NCBI GenBank assembly: GCA_019114985.1
Contig: DXEM01000005.1
Location: 36,790 to 100,789, forward strand
Reading direction: 5' to 3'
Length of the DNA: 64,000 bases
DNA from: Candidatus Anaerostipes excrementavium
GTDB lineage: Bacteria > Bacillota > Clostridia > Lachnospirales > Lachnospiraceae
The notes under the pieces were generated by a model. That model did not search any database, was not told the DNA's origin, and saw nothing but the letters and a program-made list of their open reading frames with translations. A program made the translations under genes and the position numbers. Below are positions 35,402-45,351 of this stretch, one piece after another. The first letter of the stretch is position 1. Each line of letters opens with the position of its first letter.

Positions 35402-35460
35402 GCACAGAAGGAAAAAAAGAGGATTTTCTCTTTTTCAAATTGTGTGCTTTCTTTTTTTAT
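35402..35460 (+). terminator. Terminator inside the invertible segment
   Basis: AAAAAGAG (35414-35421) pairs with CTCTTTTT (35428-35435); an outer GCACA/TGTGC pair (35402-35406 with 35443-35447) extends it. Long T-rich tracts follow on the plus strand. It would stop recombinase transcripts from reaching the surface-protein gene. Confidence 0.75.
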
Positions 35461-35551
35461 CTTTTTTTATAGTTGATCGCCTACAAATAATGAATCATAG
35501 GACAAACGAACAGACGCAGTTCTAAATGATAATTCCTTTTTATCACAATGG

Positions 35552-35609
35552 TTACAACATAATTAATATTATGTTGTTTTCTTTTACAACGTAATTAATA
35601 TTATGTCGT
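35552..35609 (-). repeat. Right inverted repeat of the invertible promoter switch (58 bp)
   Basis: Reverse complement of 35269-35326 apart from one base. Its two 24-bp cores lie at 35554-35577 and 35586-35609. It is 85 bp upstream of the surface-protein start codon. Confidence 0.95.
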
Positions 35610-35694
35610 AAATTGAAATGCAGACATCTTTTGGACAGGCAGGAAGCGGAATCGAGGAGTGAGAAAATAACAAAGAAAGGAAAGGAATTGCGTA

Positions 35695-38600
35695 ATGGGA
35701 GGAAGAAAAATTACGTACAGAAGGAAAAAACCGCGAAGGAAAAAGATTCTGTTTGCTGCGATTGCTCTCTTTCTCGTAACGGCGATGGGAATAGGCCTGT
35801 TCATGAATGCAGGTACAGAACCCTTGGCGGCAGAGAAAACTTATACGGCAGATGACCAGACACTGGATGATTGGAGAGATAATCTCAGCACGACGACAGA
35901 GAACATCGGGCGGATCTGGACAGACAAATCCGTAGCAAAAGAAGATGTGAAATTGGAAGGAGACAGCGGAATCGAGATCGAAAAGGATGCAGATTCTGAT
36001 TTCCTTGTGTCCCTGTCTGCATTGTCAACGGCGTCATCCCTCACAAGTACAACAACCACACCGCTGGATATTGTGCTGGTGCTGGATCGATCAGGAAGTA
36101 TGGATGATACACTCTACACTTATACAGAAGTTTATTCAGGAGAGCTGAATACAAACAGTACTTATTATATTAGTGTAAATGGAAATTGGCAGTCAGTGAC
36201 ATATAGCAGGTTTTCTGGATGGGGTTATGGACAAGGCCTTAATCGTACGAGTGTAACACCTAAAACAAGTGCGGATGACGATAACGCTGACCATGTACAG
36301 TTCTATTCACGTGCTCGTGGTAGAACAAAGATGACGGCGCTTAAAAATGCAGTCGGCAATTTTCTGGATCAGACTGCTACAGCCAATGAGGGAGTCAGTG
36401 CGGACAAGCAGCATCGGATTGGAATTGTATCTTACTCAAGTAGTGCAAGGACAGATCAGAGTCTGAATTATTGTACCAGTTCGACTGTTGAAAATATGAA
36501 GAATACGGTTAATGGTCTCGATGCCGATGGTTCTACTGGTGCGGACTATGCCATGGAAGAAGTAGAAGGTGTACTTGGAAATGCGCGGACTGGTGCGAAA
36601 AAGCTGGTCATCTTCTTTACCGATGGTGAGCCGAATCACTGGAATGGTTTTGACAATACGGTTGCACGTGATACTGTAAATGCGGCAAAAAGTATAAAAG
36701 ACAACGGTGCAACCATCTATACGATTGGTGTTTTTGAAGATGCTGACCCATCAGACACTAACAGTAACTTTAATAAATATATGAATGCGGTTTCCAGCAA
36801 TTATCCGTCAGCTACAGCAAGCGGAAATAACTTTAATGTAACATTGGGCAATGGTTCTGCCGACAGTGGCTATTATAAAGCTGCTTCCGATGCCAGTGGA
36901 CTAAATAGTGTCTTTGACGATATTTTCGATTCAGAGGTGACGGGCTCCGGCGCGCCGACTCAGGTAACAGAAACCGAAGGTTTTGACGCAACCAACAGCG
37001 GTTACATCACCTTTACAGATACGTTGGGAGATTATGTTCGTTTTGATGATCTGAATACGGTCGTGTACGGCAATACGAAGTTCCGGTATGACAGAAAATC
37101 AGAGGATGGAGATAAGACCACCTATATCTTTGAGAGTCGGACGGTAGAAAGTGGAGTTTACGACGGAAATATCAAAGATCTGGTTGTGACTGTAACAAAA
37201 GGACAGGGAAGCTCCGGTGATGTAGTAGAAGTTAAAGTACCTGCATCTTTGATTCCATGTCGGTATTTTGATGTAACAACAGAGGACGGTCAGACTGAGG
37301 TAAAAATTACTCATGATGCAATGCCGATTCGTATTTTCTACGACGTGAGTCTGGATAATACAGTGGACGAGCAGGTTATGAATGGGAATATCAGCGAAAG
37401 TCTTCAGACTTACATCGATGGACACAAGACCGATGATGGTAAAGTAAACTTCTATTCCAACAAGTATGAGAGTGGGAATGTGGGAACAACGACTGCCAGG
37501 TTTACACCGGGCACGGGAAATTCTTTCTACTATTTCACGGAAGATACGCCGCTTTATACAAGTGACAATACAAATAGTCCGGCAACAGGACAATTCAGTT
37601 CCTCTGCGACTTATTATTATCAAATTACCTATTACGATACAGCAGACAACAGCCAGAAAACAAAATGGGTTTCCACAAGAGGATTGGACAGCCAGTATAT
37701 CGGACGGGATAACGGTCAGCTTTATGTTCGGTCAGGAACGAAGAGAATAAGCCGTGCCAATGATTTCTCTGACACTAAGGATGATAATAAGACAGGAACA
37801 GCATCTTCCTATATTTCTCCGGCATGGCAGACAGATGGAGATGATGTCATTGTATCCCTTGGAAATAACGGACGCATCCAGCTTGAGCTTCCGGGAACGT
37901 TGTCTGTTGCCAAAAATGTAGAGGCAGATGCCGGATTTACTGCACCGGAAGGAGAGGAATTTACCTTTATCCTGAATCTTAAGGATGGGGAAGGCGCTGA
38001 TTTGACCGGTAATTACACGGCTAAGATTTTTGACGATGATGATCAGGAACAGCAGGCGCAGGATTACACAGTAACAAATGGTTCTTCCTTCACTTTGCAG
38101 AAGGGATGGCATATGGAAGTGTATGGACTTCCGGATGGAGCTTCTTACACAGTGGAAGAGACTGCAAAAGATCATTATGATACAACAAATGACAGCCGGG
38201 ATGGAGCAGCAGATACTGCGGAAGGAACCATTGCGGCAGGTACTCTAAGCAACGTAACATTTACGAATACTTATGGATTAGAGCCGATCACTGTCGATAC
38301 GACCAATCTCTTTACAGCAAACAAGGTTTTGGACGGCCGTGACTGGGAGGATACAGACAGCTTTACTTTCCGAATGGCAGCAGGAAATGATAACGCAAGA
38401 AGAGTTCTCACAAGCGATAAAACCGTTACTTTATCCGAACAAGGACATTCTTATAAAGACGGAGATGAAATTGCCATTGATTATGGAAATATAACCTTTG
38501 ACCAACCGGGTGAATACTGGTTCGCTCTTACTGAGGATGTGCCGGATCCTGGAAGAATTCCGGGAATTTCTTATACAGAAGCCAGATACCGGGTAGTCGT

Positions 38601-41600
38601 AACGGTTACGGATAACAATGGAACTTTGGAGGCTTCTTCTGTAATGTATGTACTGACAGAGGAAGACGGTACGGAAGTAACACCGGAAGATAATCCGGTA
38701 GATGACAAGAAAGCAGTATTTACAAACCGCTTTTCAGCGGATTCTGTCAGATCCGGTCCTACGGGAGTAAAAATTTATACCGATCATTCCGGAAATAAAC
38801 CGCTTGAATTAAATATGTTCCAGTTTGAAGTAGAAGCGCTTGACGGCGCACCGCTTCCTCCGGGAACGGACGATGACGGAGACAATAAGATTACCGTATC
38901 CAATGCAACAACTACGGACAGAGCGGAAATTTCTTTCGGATTAATGGAATTCACCTCTGATATGGTAGGTGACGTTTACAAATATAAAGTGACAGAAAAA
39001 ATTCCAGTCGAAGCTGCTCCGGGCACAGACCCTGATACGAAAGTTTTAAACGGAATGACCTATGATGCTCACACCTATTACTTCGTGATTGAGATCGATC
39101 ATGAAACCGGAGGATCCGGCAGTGAAGTTGTTGTTCCAAAGTATACCTATTGTACAGATCCGGATGATCCGACAGGAACAGAACTGAAAAATCAGGACGG
39201 AGATGCACAGGGAACGCTGATTTTCCGCAATGAATACAATGTAGAGCCGCTGTCCTTAACAGGAAATACCGGTTTGCATGGAACGAAAACTCTTGACGGA
39301 AGGGATATGCTGGCAAATGAAGAATATACCTTTACGATCGAAGGTGCAGACCAAACGACACAGAATGCGATTACCAACAAGGTTGTTACAATTGCCGACA
39401 ACACAGCCAAAGTATCAGGCGGAACAGACGGCACAGCAAAAGATTTCCGTTTTGGTGATGTAACATTTACGCAGCCGGGAACCTATAAGTTTAACATAAA
39501 AGAAACGATTCCGGCACAAAATCCGGGCGGTATGACCTATGACAGACATACGGCCGCTGTGACAGTGGTTGTAAAAGATCGTAATGGAACACTGGAAGCA
39601 GAGTCTGTAACTTATGATAACGGCAATGTATCTGACGATAATACACAGGCAGTTTTTGTAAATACCTATGCAGCCAGCGGCACATTGACCGGAGCAGCCA
39701 ACCTGTCCGTGACGAAAAACTTTACCGGAAGACCGAACGATGCATGGCTTTCAGGCGATACTTTCACCTTTGAACTTGCAGGATATGATGAAACAACCAA
39801 ACAGGCAATAACAGACAAGAAGATTACCTTGACAAACGATAAGGTGACAGCAAATTCCTATAATAAAACCGTAAGTTTCGGAGATATTTCCTTTACAGAG
39901 CCGGGAACCTATCAGTTTGTGGTCACAGAGGAAAAAGGCTCTCTTGCAAATGTTACCTACGATGGCAGAAAAAAGGTTGTGACAGTAAAAGCAGCAGATA
40001 ATGGCAATGGAACACTCAATGTAGAAGTTGAATCCATAACGGATGCTGATACACATGCAGATACAACTCTGACCTTTGAAAATGTTTATGAACCGGATGA
40101 AGCGACATTAACCGGCGAAGGAAATCTGGATATTACCAAACGCCTGATCGGACGTGAAGACAATCAGTGGTTGGATACAGATGCTTTTTCATTCCAAATG
40201 GAAGCAGCAGATGATGTCACAAAACAGGCATTTGATTCCGGAGAAATCCGCTTTAAGGATGGAGGAAAAACAGATGAGATTACCATCAAGGCAGATGTGA
40301 AACCGGATGACAGAGACAGAAGAACCGGAAGCTTTGGAGATATGATATTTACCAAAGCAGGAACCTATTCCTTTACCGTAAAAGAAACAACGAAAACCGG
40401 AGAGATTGCAGGAGTAACCTGTGATGATGGAACAGGAACGATTACCATTACCGTACAGGATAATGGAGATGGAACGTTAGATCCTCAGGTTAGCTATACA
40501 GGAAGACGGAATTTCGTCAATACCTATGAAGCATCCGGAACCTATCATCTGACCGGTGAAAAGCAAATCACCGGAAGAGATTTCCAGACCGGAGACAGCT
40601 TTACGTTCCAGGTAACAGGAGAGGAAGATGCTCCGATGCCGGATAAAGTGGATGCAGATGGTAAATTGACAATCGAACCGACATCCGGAAAAACTGCCGC
40701 TTTGGATTTCGGCACTATGACGTTTGATCATGCCGGTACTTATACTTATCAAGTGACGGAAGAATCAAAAGATGCGAACGGTGTCATTTCCGACAGTACA
40801 GAATATACCGTAAAAGTTACGGTAAAAGATGCAAATGACGGAACCTTGACAGCCAATGCGGAAATTACCGGCGGAGAAGGAGATGCAGTTGTATTTACCA
40901 ATGTTTATGCACCTGGAGCAGCAGCGCTCGACGGTAATGCAAATTTGAAAGTTACCAAAGAATTAACCGGCGGAAGCCGAGGCTGGAAAGAAGGAGACAG
41001 TTTTACCTTTACACTGGAAGGCTATGCAGATGACAAGGCAACCATGGATGCAATCGACGCCGGAAATATCATACTTCCGAACAATGCCGGAGGCATCACG
41101 ATCACAGATGAAAATGATCCGAAAGAAGCCGCATTTGGAAATATTATCTTTAAGAAAGCCGGGAAATATGTATTTAATATCCGGGAGAAAAAAGGCGATA
41201 TCGGAGGAATTACTTATGATGAAAAAGATCATCTTGTGAAAGTGACGGTAACCGACAAATTAGATGGTACGATGACAGCGGAAGCGACAGACGGCGCCAA
41301 TCCAACGATCACCAATACCTATGCGCCTGGCGGAACAACCCAAGTAACTTCCGCAGACTTTGATTTGAAGAAAGTGCTGGAAGGAAAAGCATGGAATGGT
41401 GATAAGTTTACATTTACCTTGGAAGCGGTAAGCGGAAAAGAAGGCGGAACAGATATTGCCGCAGCGGATATTCCAATGCCAGACGAAACGAAAGTCACGG
41501 TAGATAGTCCGGATCAGAAAGACGGAAAAGAAGCCGTATTTGGATTTGGGCCAATCGAATATAAGGCGGAAGGAACTTACGTATATAAAGTAACAGAGGA

Positions 41601-43941
41601 AAAAGGCAGCAACGGCGGAATGAGATATGATACTCACGAAGCAACGATTACGGTTACGGTAAAAGACGATCAAAACGGTGGATACGCTGCGAGTGTCAGC
41701 ACAGAAAACGGTATATTTACTAACACCTACAGCACGGCGCTGGACTATAATGCAAAAGGCGGTTTAAATCTGACCAAAAACTTGACAGGACATGACCTTG
41801 CTGCAGGACAGTTCGCATTTACCGTTACGGCAGCCGATGAGGCTTCCAAAGAAAAAGCCGGATTTGATGGAATGAGCAAGGCCATCCAGACGACGGCCGC
41901 TTCTATGAATTCTGCCGGTGTAAGCTCAGCTGCTATGGCTGTATTCGGAGATGGCACAATGGAATTTGATGCTTCAGACGATGGAAAGACTTATCAATAT
42001 GAAATTTCCGAGACGAAAAAAGGCGGCAGCGGCTACACAAATGACAGCACGAAATATACGGTAACGATCAAAGTCAAAGATAATGGAAACGGTCTTTTGA
42101 CAGCGACTACAACCGTAAGCGGCGGCGGGGAAGAAAAGACTTACACTTATACGAACGAATCTTCTCAGGCGGCAGCAGCAAACGTAGTCTTTGATAACCG
42201 CTATGATGCGTCAGGCAGCCTTGGCGGAAACGGAAAAGTTTCTGTAAAAGCGACAAAGAAATTAGAAAATGGAAATCTGGATGCAGGTGAATTCAAATTC
42301 CGTATCACAAATAAGAATCATCCGGGCGGCGGTGCAGCTGCTTCCGGAACCAATGCAAAGGACGGAACGATTACATTCGGCGAAATCAAATATGATATTG
42401 ACGGTATGAATCGGGATGTACAAAATGGTTATGCGGCAAAGGAACAAAATAGCAAAGGAAATTATGTATACACCTACAGCTATACGGTGTCAGAAGATAC
42501 TGCAGATCTTCCAAATGGCGTTACGGCAGTTGACAGTCATTTCGATATTACCGTCAATGTAACCGATAACGGAGATGGAACTTTGGATGTAAAAGTAAAT
42601 TATCCATCCGGAGCAGACGCGCTTACTTTTGTAAACAAATACAGCGCTGAATCAGCTCAGATTCTTATCAACGGAAGTAAGGTGATCAAAACAGGATCCG
42701 GCAGTCATGCACCGACTCTGGCAGAAATCGCAAACAAATACGAATTCACGATTTCTGCGGAAAAAGGAACGCCAATGCCAAAGAATACAACCGTGAAAAA
42801 TGATGCGGCCGGAAATATCAGTTTCGGAAGAATCAGTTATACGGATGATATTTTTGACGGAGTAGAATACAATGATGACGGAACTCGTGAACGCACCTTT
42901 ACCTATACAGTAAAGGAAAGCGGAGGAAAGGTTTCCGGAATTACAAACGATACTTCGGAAAAGACAATCAAAGTAACGGTGAAAGATGACGGAGAAGGAA
43001 AACTCAGCGCAGCGGCAGAACCGGCACAAGGAACGCTCTTTACTTTCACAAATACATATCATGTGACACCTGGAATGAGCACACCAACAGACGGAAGCCT
43101 GACCATCAAGAAAGAGTTGGATGGAAGAAATCTGAAGGAAGGCGAGTTTCATTTCCAGATGACGAATGCAAACGGAACCGTTGTTTCAAAAGGAAGCAAT
43201 ACAGCCGACGGCAGTGTAGCATTCTCAAAAATTAAATTTGAGAAGCCGGGTACGTATGCGTACACGATCTCTGAGGTGAAAGGTGATCTTGGCGGCGTGA
43301 CCTATGACGGAAGCACCTACAAAGCAGCTGCTCAGGCAGAGGACAACGGCGACGGAACGATGAGCGTAAGCTGGAAAGTGACAAATGCCGATAACAAAGA
43401 GATTCAAAAGATCACTTTCAAAAATGCCTACAAAGCAGCTCCTACAAATGTGACCCTTGGAGCGGCCAAAATATTAAAAGGCCGTCCGGCAAAAGCAGAA
43501 GAATTTACTTTTGCACTGAAGGATGAAAATGGAAAAGTCATCTCCGAGGCATCCAACGATAAGAACGGAAGTGTACAGTTTGAGACAATCAGCTACGATA
43601 AGACAGGAACTTACACATACACCGTTTCTGAAGTAAAAGGAAGCGATCAAACAATTACCTATGACAATACGGCATATAAAGTAACTGTAAAAGTCACAGA
43701 TAATGGAAAAGGTACTCTGGAGGCGTCTATAGACAACGGAGGAAAAGACGTAGTATTTCATAATGTTTACACCAAACCTGTAAAACCACAGGAAACACAA
43801 AAGCCGGAAAAACCAAAACAGCCGGATATCATTACCGGTATCAAGACAGGAGATCCGGCAGTTATTGCTCCGCTTGTGCTGATTATGGCAGCATTGGCAG
43901 CAATTTTAACAGGAGCGATCATACGCAGACGCCGCAGATAA
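35695..43941 (+). CDS. Giant wall-anchored surface protein, VWA plus about 13 isopeptide-type modules
   Basis: 2748 residues. A very basic N-terminus (RRKKPRRKK) precedes a signal-peptide helix (about 18-40). A von Willebrand A domain follows with MIDAS motif DRSGS at 131-135 and TDGEPNHW further on. After a linker comes a Cna_B-like domain (about 735-860), then about 13 modules of 110-120 residues from 38284 to 43770. Each has T/VTKxLxGR, F..PGTYxFxVxE and ends F.NTY, the pattern of Spy0128/FctA pilin domains with internal Lys-Asn isopeptide bonds. The C-terminus has a Pro/Lys-rich spacer (KPQETQKPEKPKQPD), IKTGD in place of LPXTG, a hydrophobic helix and RRRRR. It is a probable adhesin or single-chain pilus-like stalk. 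GGAAAGGAA precedes the ATG, but no local promoter is visible; it depends on the invertible switch. Confidence 0.9.
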   Translation: MGGRKITYRRKKPRRKKILFAAIALFLVTAMGIGLFMNAGTEPLAAEKTYTADDQTLDDWRDNLSTTTENIGRIWTDKSVAKEDVKLEGDSGIEIEKDADSDFLVSLSALSTASSLTSTTTTPLDIVLVLDRSGSMDDTLYTYTEVYSGELNTNSTYYISVNGNWQSVTYSRFSGWGYGQGLNRTSVTPKTSADDDNADHVQFYSRARGRTKMTALKNAVGNFLDQTATANEGVSADKQHRIGIVSYSSSARTDQSLNYCTSSTVENMKNTVNGLDADGSTGADYAMEEVEGVLGNARTGAKKLVIFFTDGEPNHWNGFDNTVARDTVNAAKSIKDNGATIYTIGVFEDADPSDTNSNFNKYMNAVSSNYPSATASGNNFNVTLGNGSADSGYYKAASDASGLNSVFDDIFDSEVTGSGAPTQVTETEGFDATNSGYITFTDTLGDYVRFDDLNTVVYGNTKFRYDRKSEDGDKTTYIFESRTVESGVYDGNIKDLVVTVTKGQGSSGDVVEVKVPASLIPCRYFDVTTEDGQTEVKITHDAMPIRIFYDVSLDNTVDEQVMNGNISESLQTYIDGHKTDDGKVNFYSNKYESGNVGTTTARFTPGTGNSFYYFTEDTPLYTSDNTNSPATGQFSSSATYYYQITYYDTADNSQKTKWVSTRGLDSQYIGRDNGQLYVRSGTKRISRANDFSDTKDDNKTGTASSYISPAWQTDGDDVIVSLGNNGRIQLELPGTLSVAKNVEADAGFTAPEGEEFTFILNLKDGEGADLTGNYTAKIFDDDDQEQQAQDYTVTNGSSFTLQKGWHMEVYGLPDGASYTVEETAKDHYDTTNDSRDGAADTAEGTIAAGTLSNVTFTNTYGLEPITVDTTNLFTANKVLDGRDWEDTDSFTFRMAAGNDNARRVLTSDKTVTLSEQGHSYKDGDEIAIDYGNITFDQPGEYWFALTEDVPDPGRIPGISYTEARYRVVVTVTDNNGTLEASSVMYVLTEEDGTEVTPEDNPVDDKKAVFTNRFSADSVRSGPTGVKIYTDHSGNKPLELNMFQFEVEALDGAPLPPGTDDDGDNKITVSNATTTDRAEISFGLMEFTSDMVGDVYKYKVTEKIPVEAAPGTDPDTKVLNGMTYDAHTYYFVIEIDHETGGSGSEVVVPKYTYCTDPDDPTGTELKNQDGDAQGTLIFRNEYNVEPLSLTGNTGLHGTKTLDGRDMLANEEYTFTIEGADQTTQNAITNKVVTIADNTAKVSGGTDGTAKDFRFGDVTFTQPGTYKFNIKETIPAQNPGGMTYDRHTAAVTVVVKDRNGTLEAESVTYDNGNVSDDNTQAVFVNTYAASGTLTGAANLSVTKNFTGRPNDAWLSGDTFTFELAGYDETTKQAITDKKITLTNDKVTANSYNKTVSFGDISFTEPGTYQFVVTEEKGSLANVTYDGRKKVVTVKAADNGNGTLNVEVESITDADTHADTTLTFENVYEPDEATLTGEGNLDITKRLIGREDNQWLDTDAFSFQMEAADDVTKQAFDSGEIRFKDGGKTDEITIKADVKPDDRDRRTGSFGDMIFTKAGTYSFTVKETTKTGEIAGVTCDDGTGTITITVQDNGDGTLDPQVSYTGRRNFVNTYEASGTYHLTGEKQITGRDFQTGDSFTFQVTGEEDAPMPDKVDADGKLTIEPTSGKTAALDFGTMTFDHAGTYTYQVTEESKDANGVISDSTEYTVKVTVKDANDGTLTANAEITGGEGDAVVFTNVYAPGAAALDGNANLKVTKELTGGSRGWKEGDSFTFTLEGYADDKATMDAIDAGNIILPNNAGGITITDENDPKEAAFGNIIFKKAGKYVFNIREKKGDIGGITYDEKDHLVKVTVTDKLDGTMTAEATDGANPTITNTYAPGGTTQVTSADFDLKKVLEGKAWNGDKFTFTLEAVSGKEGGTDIAAADIPMPDETKVTVDSPDQKDGKEAVFGFGPIEYKAEGTYVYKVTEEKGSNGGMRYDTHEATITVTVKDDQNGGYAASVSTENGIFTNTYSTALDYNAKGGLNLTKNLTGHDLAAGQFAFTVTAADEASKEKAGFDGMSKAIQTTAASMNSAGVSSAAMAVFGDGTMEFDASDDGKTYQYEISETKKGGSGYTNDSTKYTVTIKVKDNGNGLLTATTTVSGGGEEKTYTYTNESSQAAAANVVFDNRYDASGSLGGNGKVSVKATKKLENGNLDAGEFKFRITNKNHPGGGAAASGTNAKDGTITFGEIKYDIDGMNRDVQNGYAAKEQNSKGNYVYTYSYTVSEDTADLPNGVTAVDSHFDITVNVTDNGDGTLDVKVNYPSGADALTFVNKYSAESAQILINGSKVIKTGSGSHAPTLAEIANKYEFTISAEKGTPMPKNTTVKNDAAGNISFGRISYTDDIFDGVEYNDDGTRERTFTYTVKESGGKVSGITNDTSEKTIKVTVKDDGEGKLSAAAEPAQGTLFTFTNTYHVTPGMSTPTDGSLTIKKELDGRNLKEGEFHFQMTNANGTVVSKGSNTADGSVAFSKIKFEKPGTYAYTISEVKGDLGGVTYDGSTYKAAAQAEDNGDGTMSVSWKVTNADNKEIQKITFKNAYKAAPTNVTLGAAKILKGRPAKAEEFTFALKDENGKVISEASNDKNGSVQFETISYDKTGTYTYTVSEVKGSDQTITYDNTAYKVTVKVTDNGKGTLEASIDNGGKDVVFHNVYTKPVKPQETQKPEKPKQPDIITGIKTGDPAVIAPLVLIMAALAAILTGAIIRRRRR
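38284..43770 (+). repeat. Tandem array of about 13 FctA/Spy0128-like protein modules
   Basis: The protein repeats itself every 110-120 residues with the same start (TKxLxGR), middle (GTYxYxVxE) and end (FxNxY). At the DNA level the copies are well diverged, so the array should be stable and is old rather than recently amplified. Confidence 0.85.
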
Positions 43942-43962
43942 TAGAAAATATGTTGATTCGCA

Positions 43963-44000
43963 AAAAGCGGGTATTGGACAAAAGTCCGATATCCGCTTTT
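43963..44000 (+). terminator. Rho-independent terminator after the surface-protein gene
   Basis: AAAAGCGG (43963-43970) pairs with CCGCTTTT (43993-44000), with a further TAT/ATA and GGAC/GTCC inner stem. Confidence 0.85.
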
Positions 44001-44037
44001 AAAATACGTCTAAATGAGAAAAAATCACAGTTGAACG

Positions 44038-44065
44038 TTGATTTTTTGGAAAAACTGGATATAAT
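44038..44065 (+). promoter_or_regulatory. Promoter of the second ATPase pair
   Basis: TTGATT (44038-44043), a 16-bp spacer and TATAAT (44060-44065), 26 bases before the ATG. Confidence 0.6.
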
Positions 44066-44091
44066 AGATTACAAAAGGAAAGGTGAAAGCT

Positions 44092-45339
44092 ATGTTGATA
44101 CAATTTAACTTTAAGAATTTTAAATCATTTCGAGATGAAGCTACGTTGGATCTATCTGCAGCTAAAATGACAGAGTTTTCAAACCGTGTTATATCTGTAG
44201 GCGGCGAAAAAATATTGCCGGTAGCTGCTGTATATGGTGCAAATGCAAGTGGAAAATCTAATGTCTACAGTGCATTTGAATATATGAGCGAGTATGTAGT
44301 ACACTCTTTTAAATACGGAGATGAAGGAAAAGATTTCGACGATATCCGACCACTTCCATTTCTTTTTGATGTTTCCTCTGAAAAAGCAGAAACAAGTTTT
44401 GAAGTTTATTTTACTGTACCAGGTGACGAAACCGAAAAATGTTATAATTATGGATTTTGCATTGGGCAAACTGGAGTTACGGAAGAATGGTTAAATTATA
44501 AAGCAAAAACAGCTCGTAAGTATTCCAATATTTTCTACAGGGATGAGGAAACGCTGGAACTTGCCGGTATTCCGGAAAGAAGCAGAGAAAATATCAAAAT
44601 TGCGTTGGAGAAAGAGGTTTTGATTGTTTCTTTGGGAGCAAAACTGAAAATTGCAAAATGTAAACTTGTAAGAGATTGGTTTTTGAACAATGAATTTACA
44701 GATTTTGGAGATGCAGTTACTAATTTCTTTATGTCTCATGTCCTTCCTGCTGGATTTATTGATGACGAAAAGATTAGAGAAAATGTAGTAACATATTTTT
44801 CTTCTTTTGATGAAACAATTAAAGGATTTGAAATAACGAAACTTCCTGCACAAGAAGATTCGAAAGAGGAGAAATATCTGATCGATGCTCTTCATAATAA
44901 AATAGGATCTGAAGAAATGGCTAAAATTCCGCTTGGCCACGAGTCAGCAGGAACATTGAAAATGTTTGCGCTTTATCCGGAATTGCAGTCTGTATTGCAA
45001 AATGGAGGCGTGTTCTTTGTAGATGAATTGAATGCTCGGCTGCATCCGCTTCTTGTTCGCAGTTTTATTCTTACTTTCCTTAACCCGGAAATTAATGTTA
45101 ATCATGCACAGCTTGTATTTACAACACATGATACATGGCAGTTGTCCAATCAGCTGCTTCGTCGGGATGAAATCTGGTTTACAGAAAAAGATGATAGGGG
45201 ATTATCTACATTATATTCGCTGGCTGATTTTGTCGATGAGGATGGTTCCCGTATCCGTAAGGATGAAAGCTATGAGAAAAATTATCTGTTAGGAAAATAT
45301 GGAGCTATTCCATCCTTAAAGACAATTGATTTTTTTTAG
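44092..45339 (+). CDS. AAA family ATPase, RloA/AbiLi-like
   Basis: 415 residues. N-terminal FNFKNFKSFRDEATLDLSA and Walker A GANASGKSN (about 49-57) are typical of AAA_15 ATPases; Walker B is VFFVDELNARLHP (about 305-317) and the switch His lies in FTTHDTWQL. The ATG at 44092 follows AAAGGAAAGG; the in-frame GTG at 44083 is not needed. It is the ATPase half of a RloAB-type pair, with the partner 12 bases downstream. Family members are linked to abortive phage defence. It is a different subfamily from the ATPase at 26020. Confidence 0.88.
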   Translation: MLIQFNFKNFKSFRDEATLDLSAAKMTEFSNRVISVGGEKILPVAAVYGANASGKSNVYSAFEYMSEYVVHSFKYGDEGKDFDDIRPLPFLFDVSSEKAETSFEVYFTVPGDETEKCYNYGFCIGQTGVTEEWLNYKAKTARKYSNIFYRDEETLELAGIPERSRENIKIALEKEVLIVSLGAKLKIAKCKLVRDWFLNNEFTDFGDAVTNFFMSHVLPAGFIDDEKIRENVVTYFSSFDETIKGFEITKLPAQEDSKEEKYLIDALHNKIGSEEMAKIPLGHESAGTLKMFALYPELQSVLQNGGVFFVDELNARLHPLLVRSFILTFLNPEINVNHAQLVFTTHDTWQLSNQLLRRDEIWFTEKDDRGLSTLYSLADFVDEDGSRIRKDESYEKNYLLGKYGAIPSLKTIDFF

Positions 45340-45351
45340 GAGGGATAATGA

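Larger units (their letters stand above)
35327..35551. promoter_or_regulatory. Invertible 225-bp segment (promoter switch), OFF orientation as read
   Basis: This segment is bounded by the 58-bp inverted repeats. It holds a promoter on the minus strand and a hairpin terminator acting on the plus strand. In this orientation nothing in it drives the large surface-protein gene on the right; after inversion the promoter would face that gene and the terminator would lie behind it. No gene is encoded in it. Confidence 0.85.

Noticed and set aside
35613..35855. 80-residue open frame overlapping the start of the surface-protein gene
   Set aside because: Out of frame with the obvious signal-peptide protein, low-complexity Lys/Arg/Glu composition, no ribosome site of its own.
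38284..43770. DNA-level tandem repeats in the surface gene that could slip or recombine
   Set aside because: The modules are repeated only at protein level; no long identical DNA runs were seen between copies.
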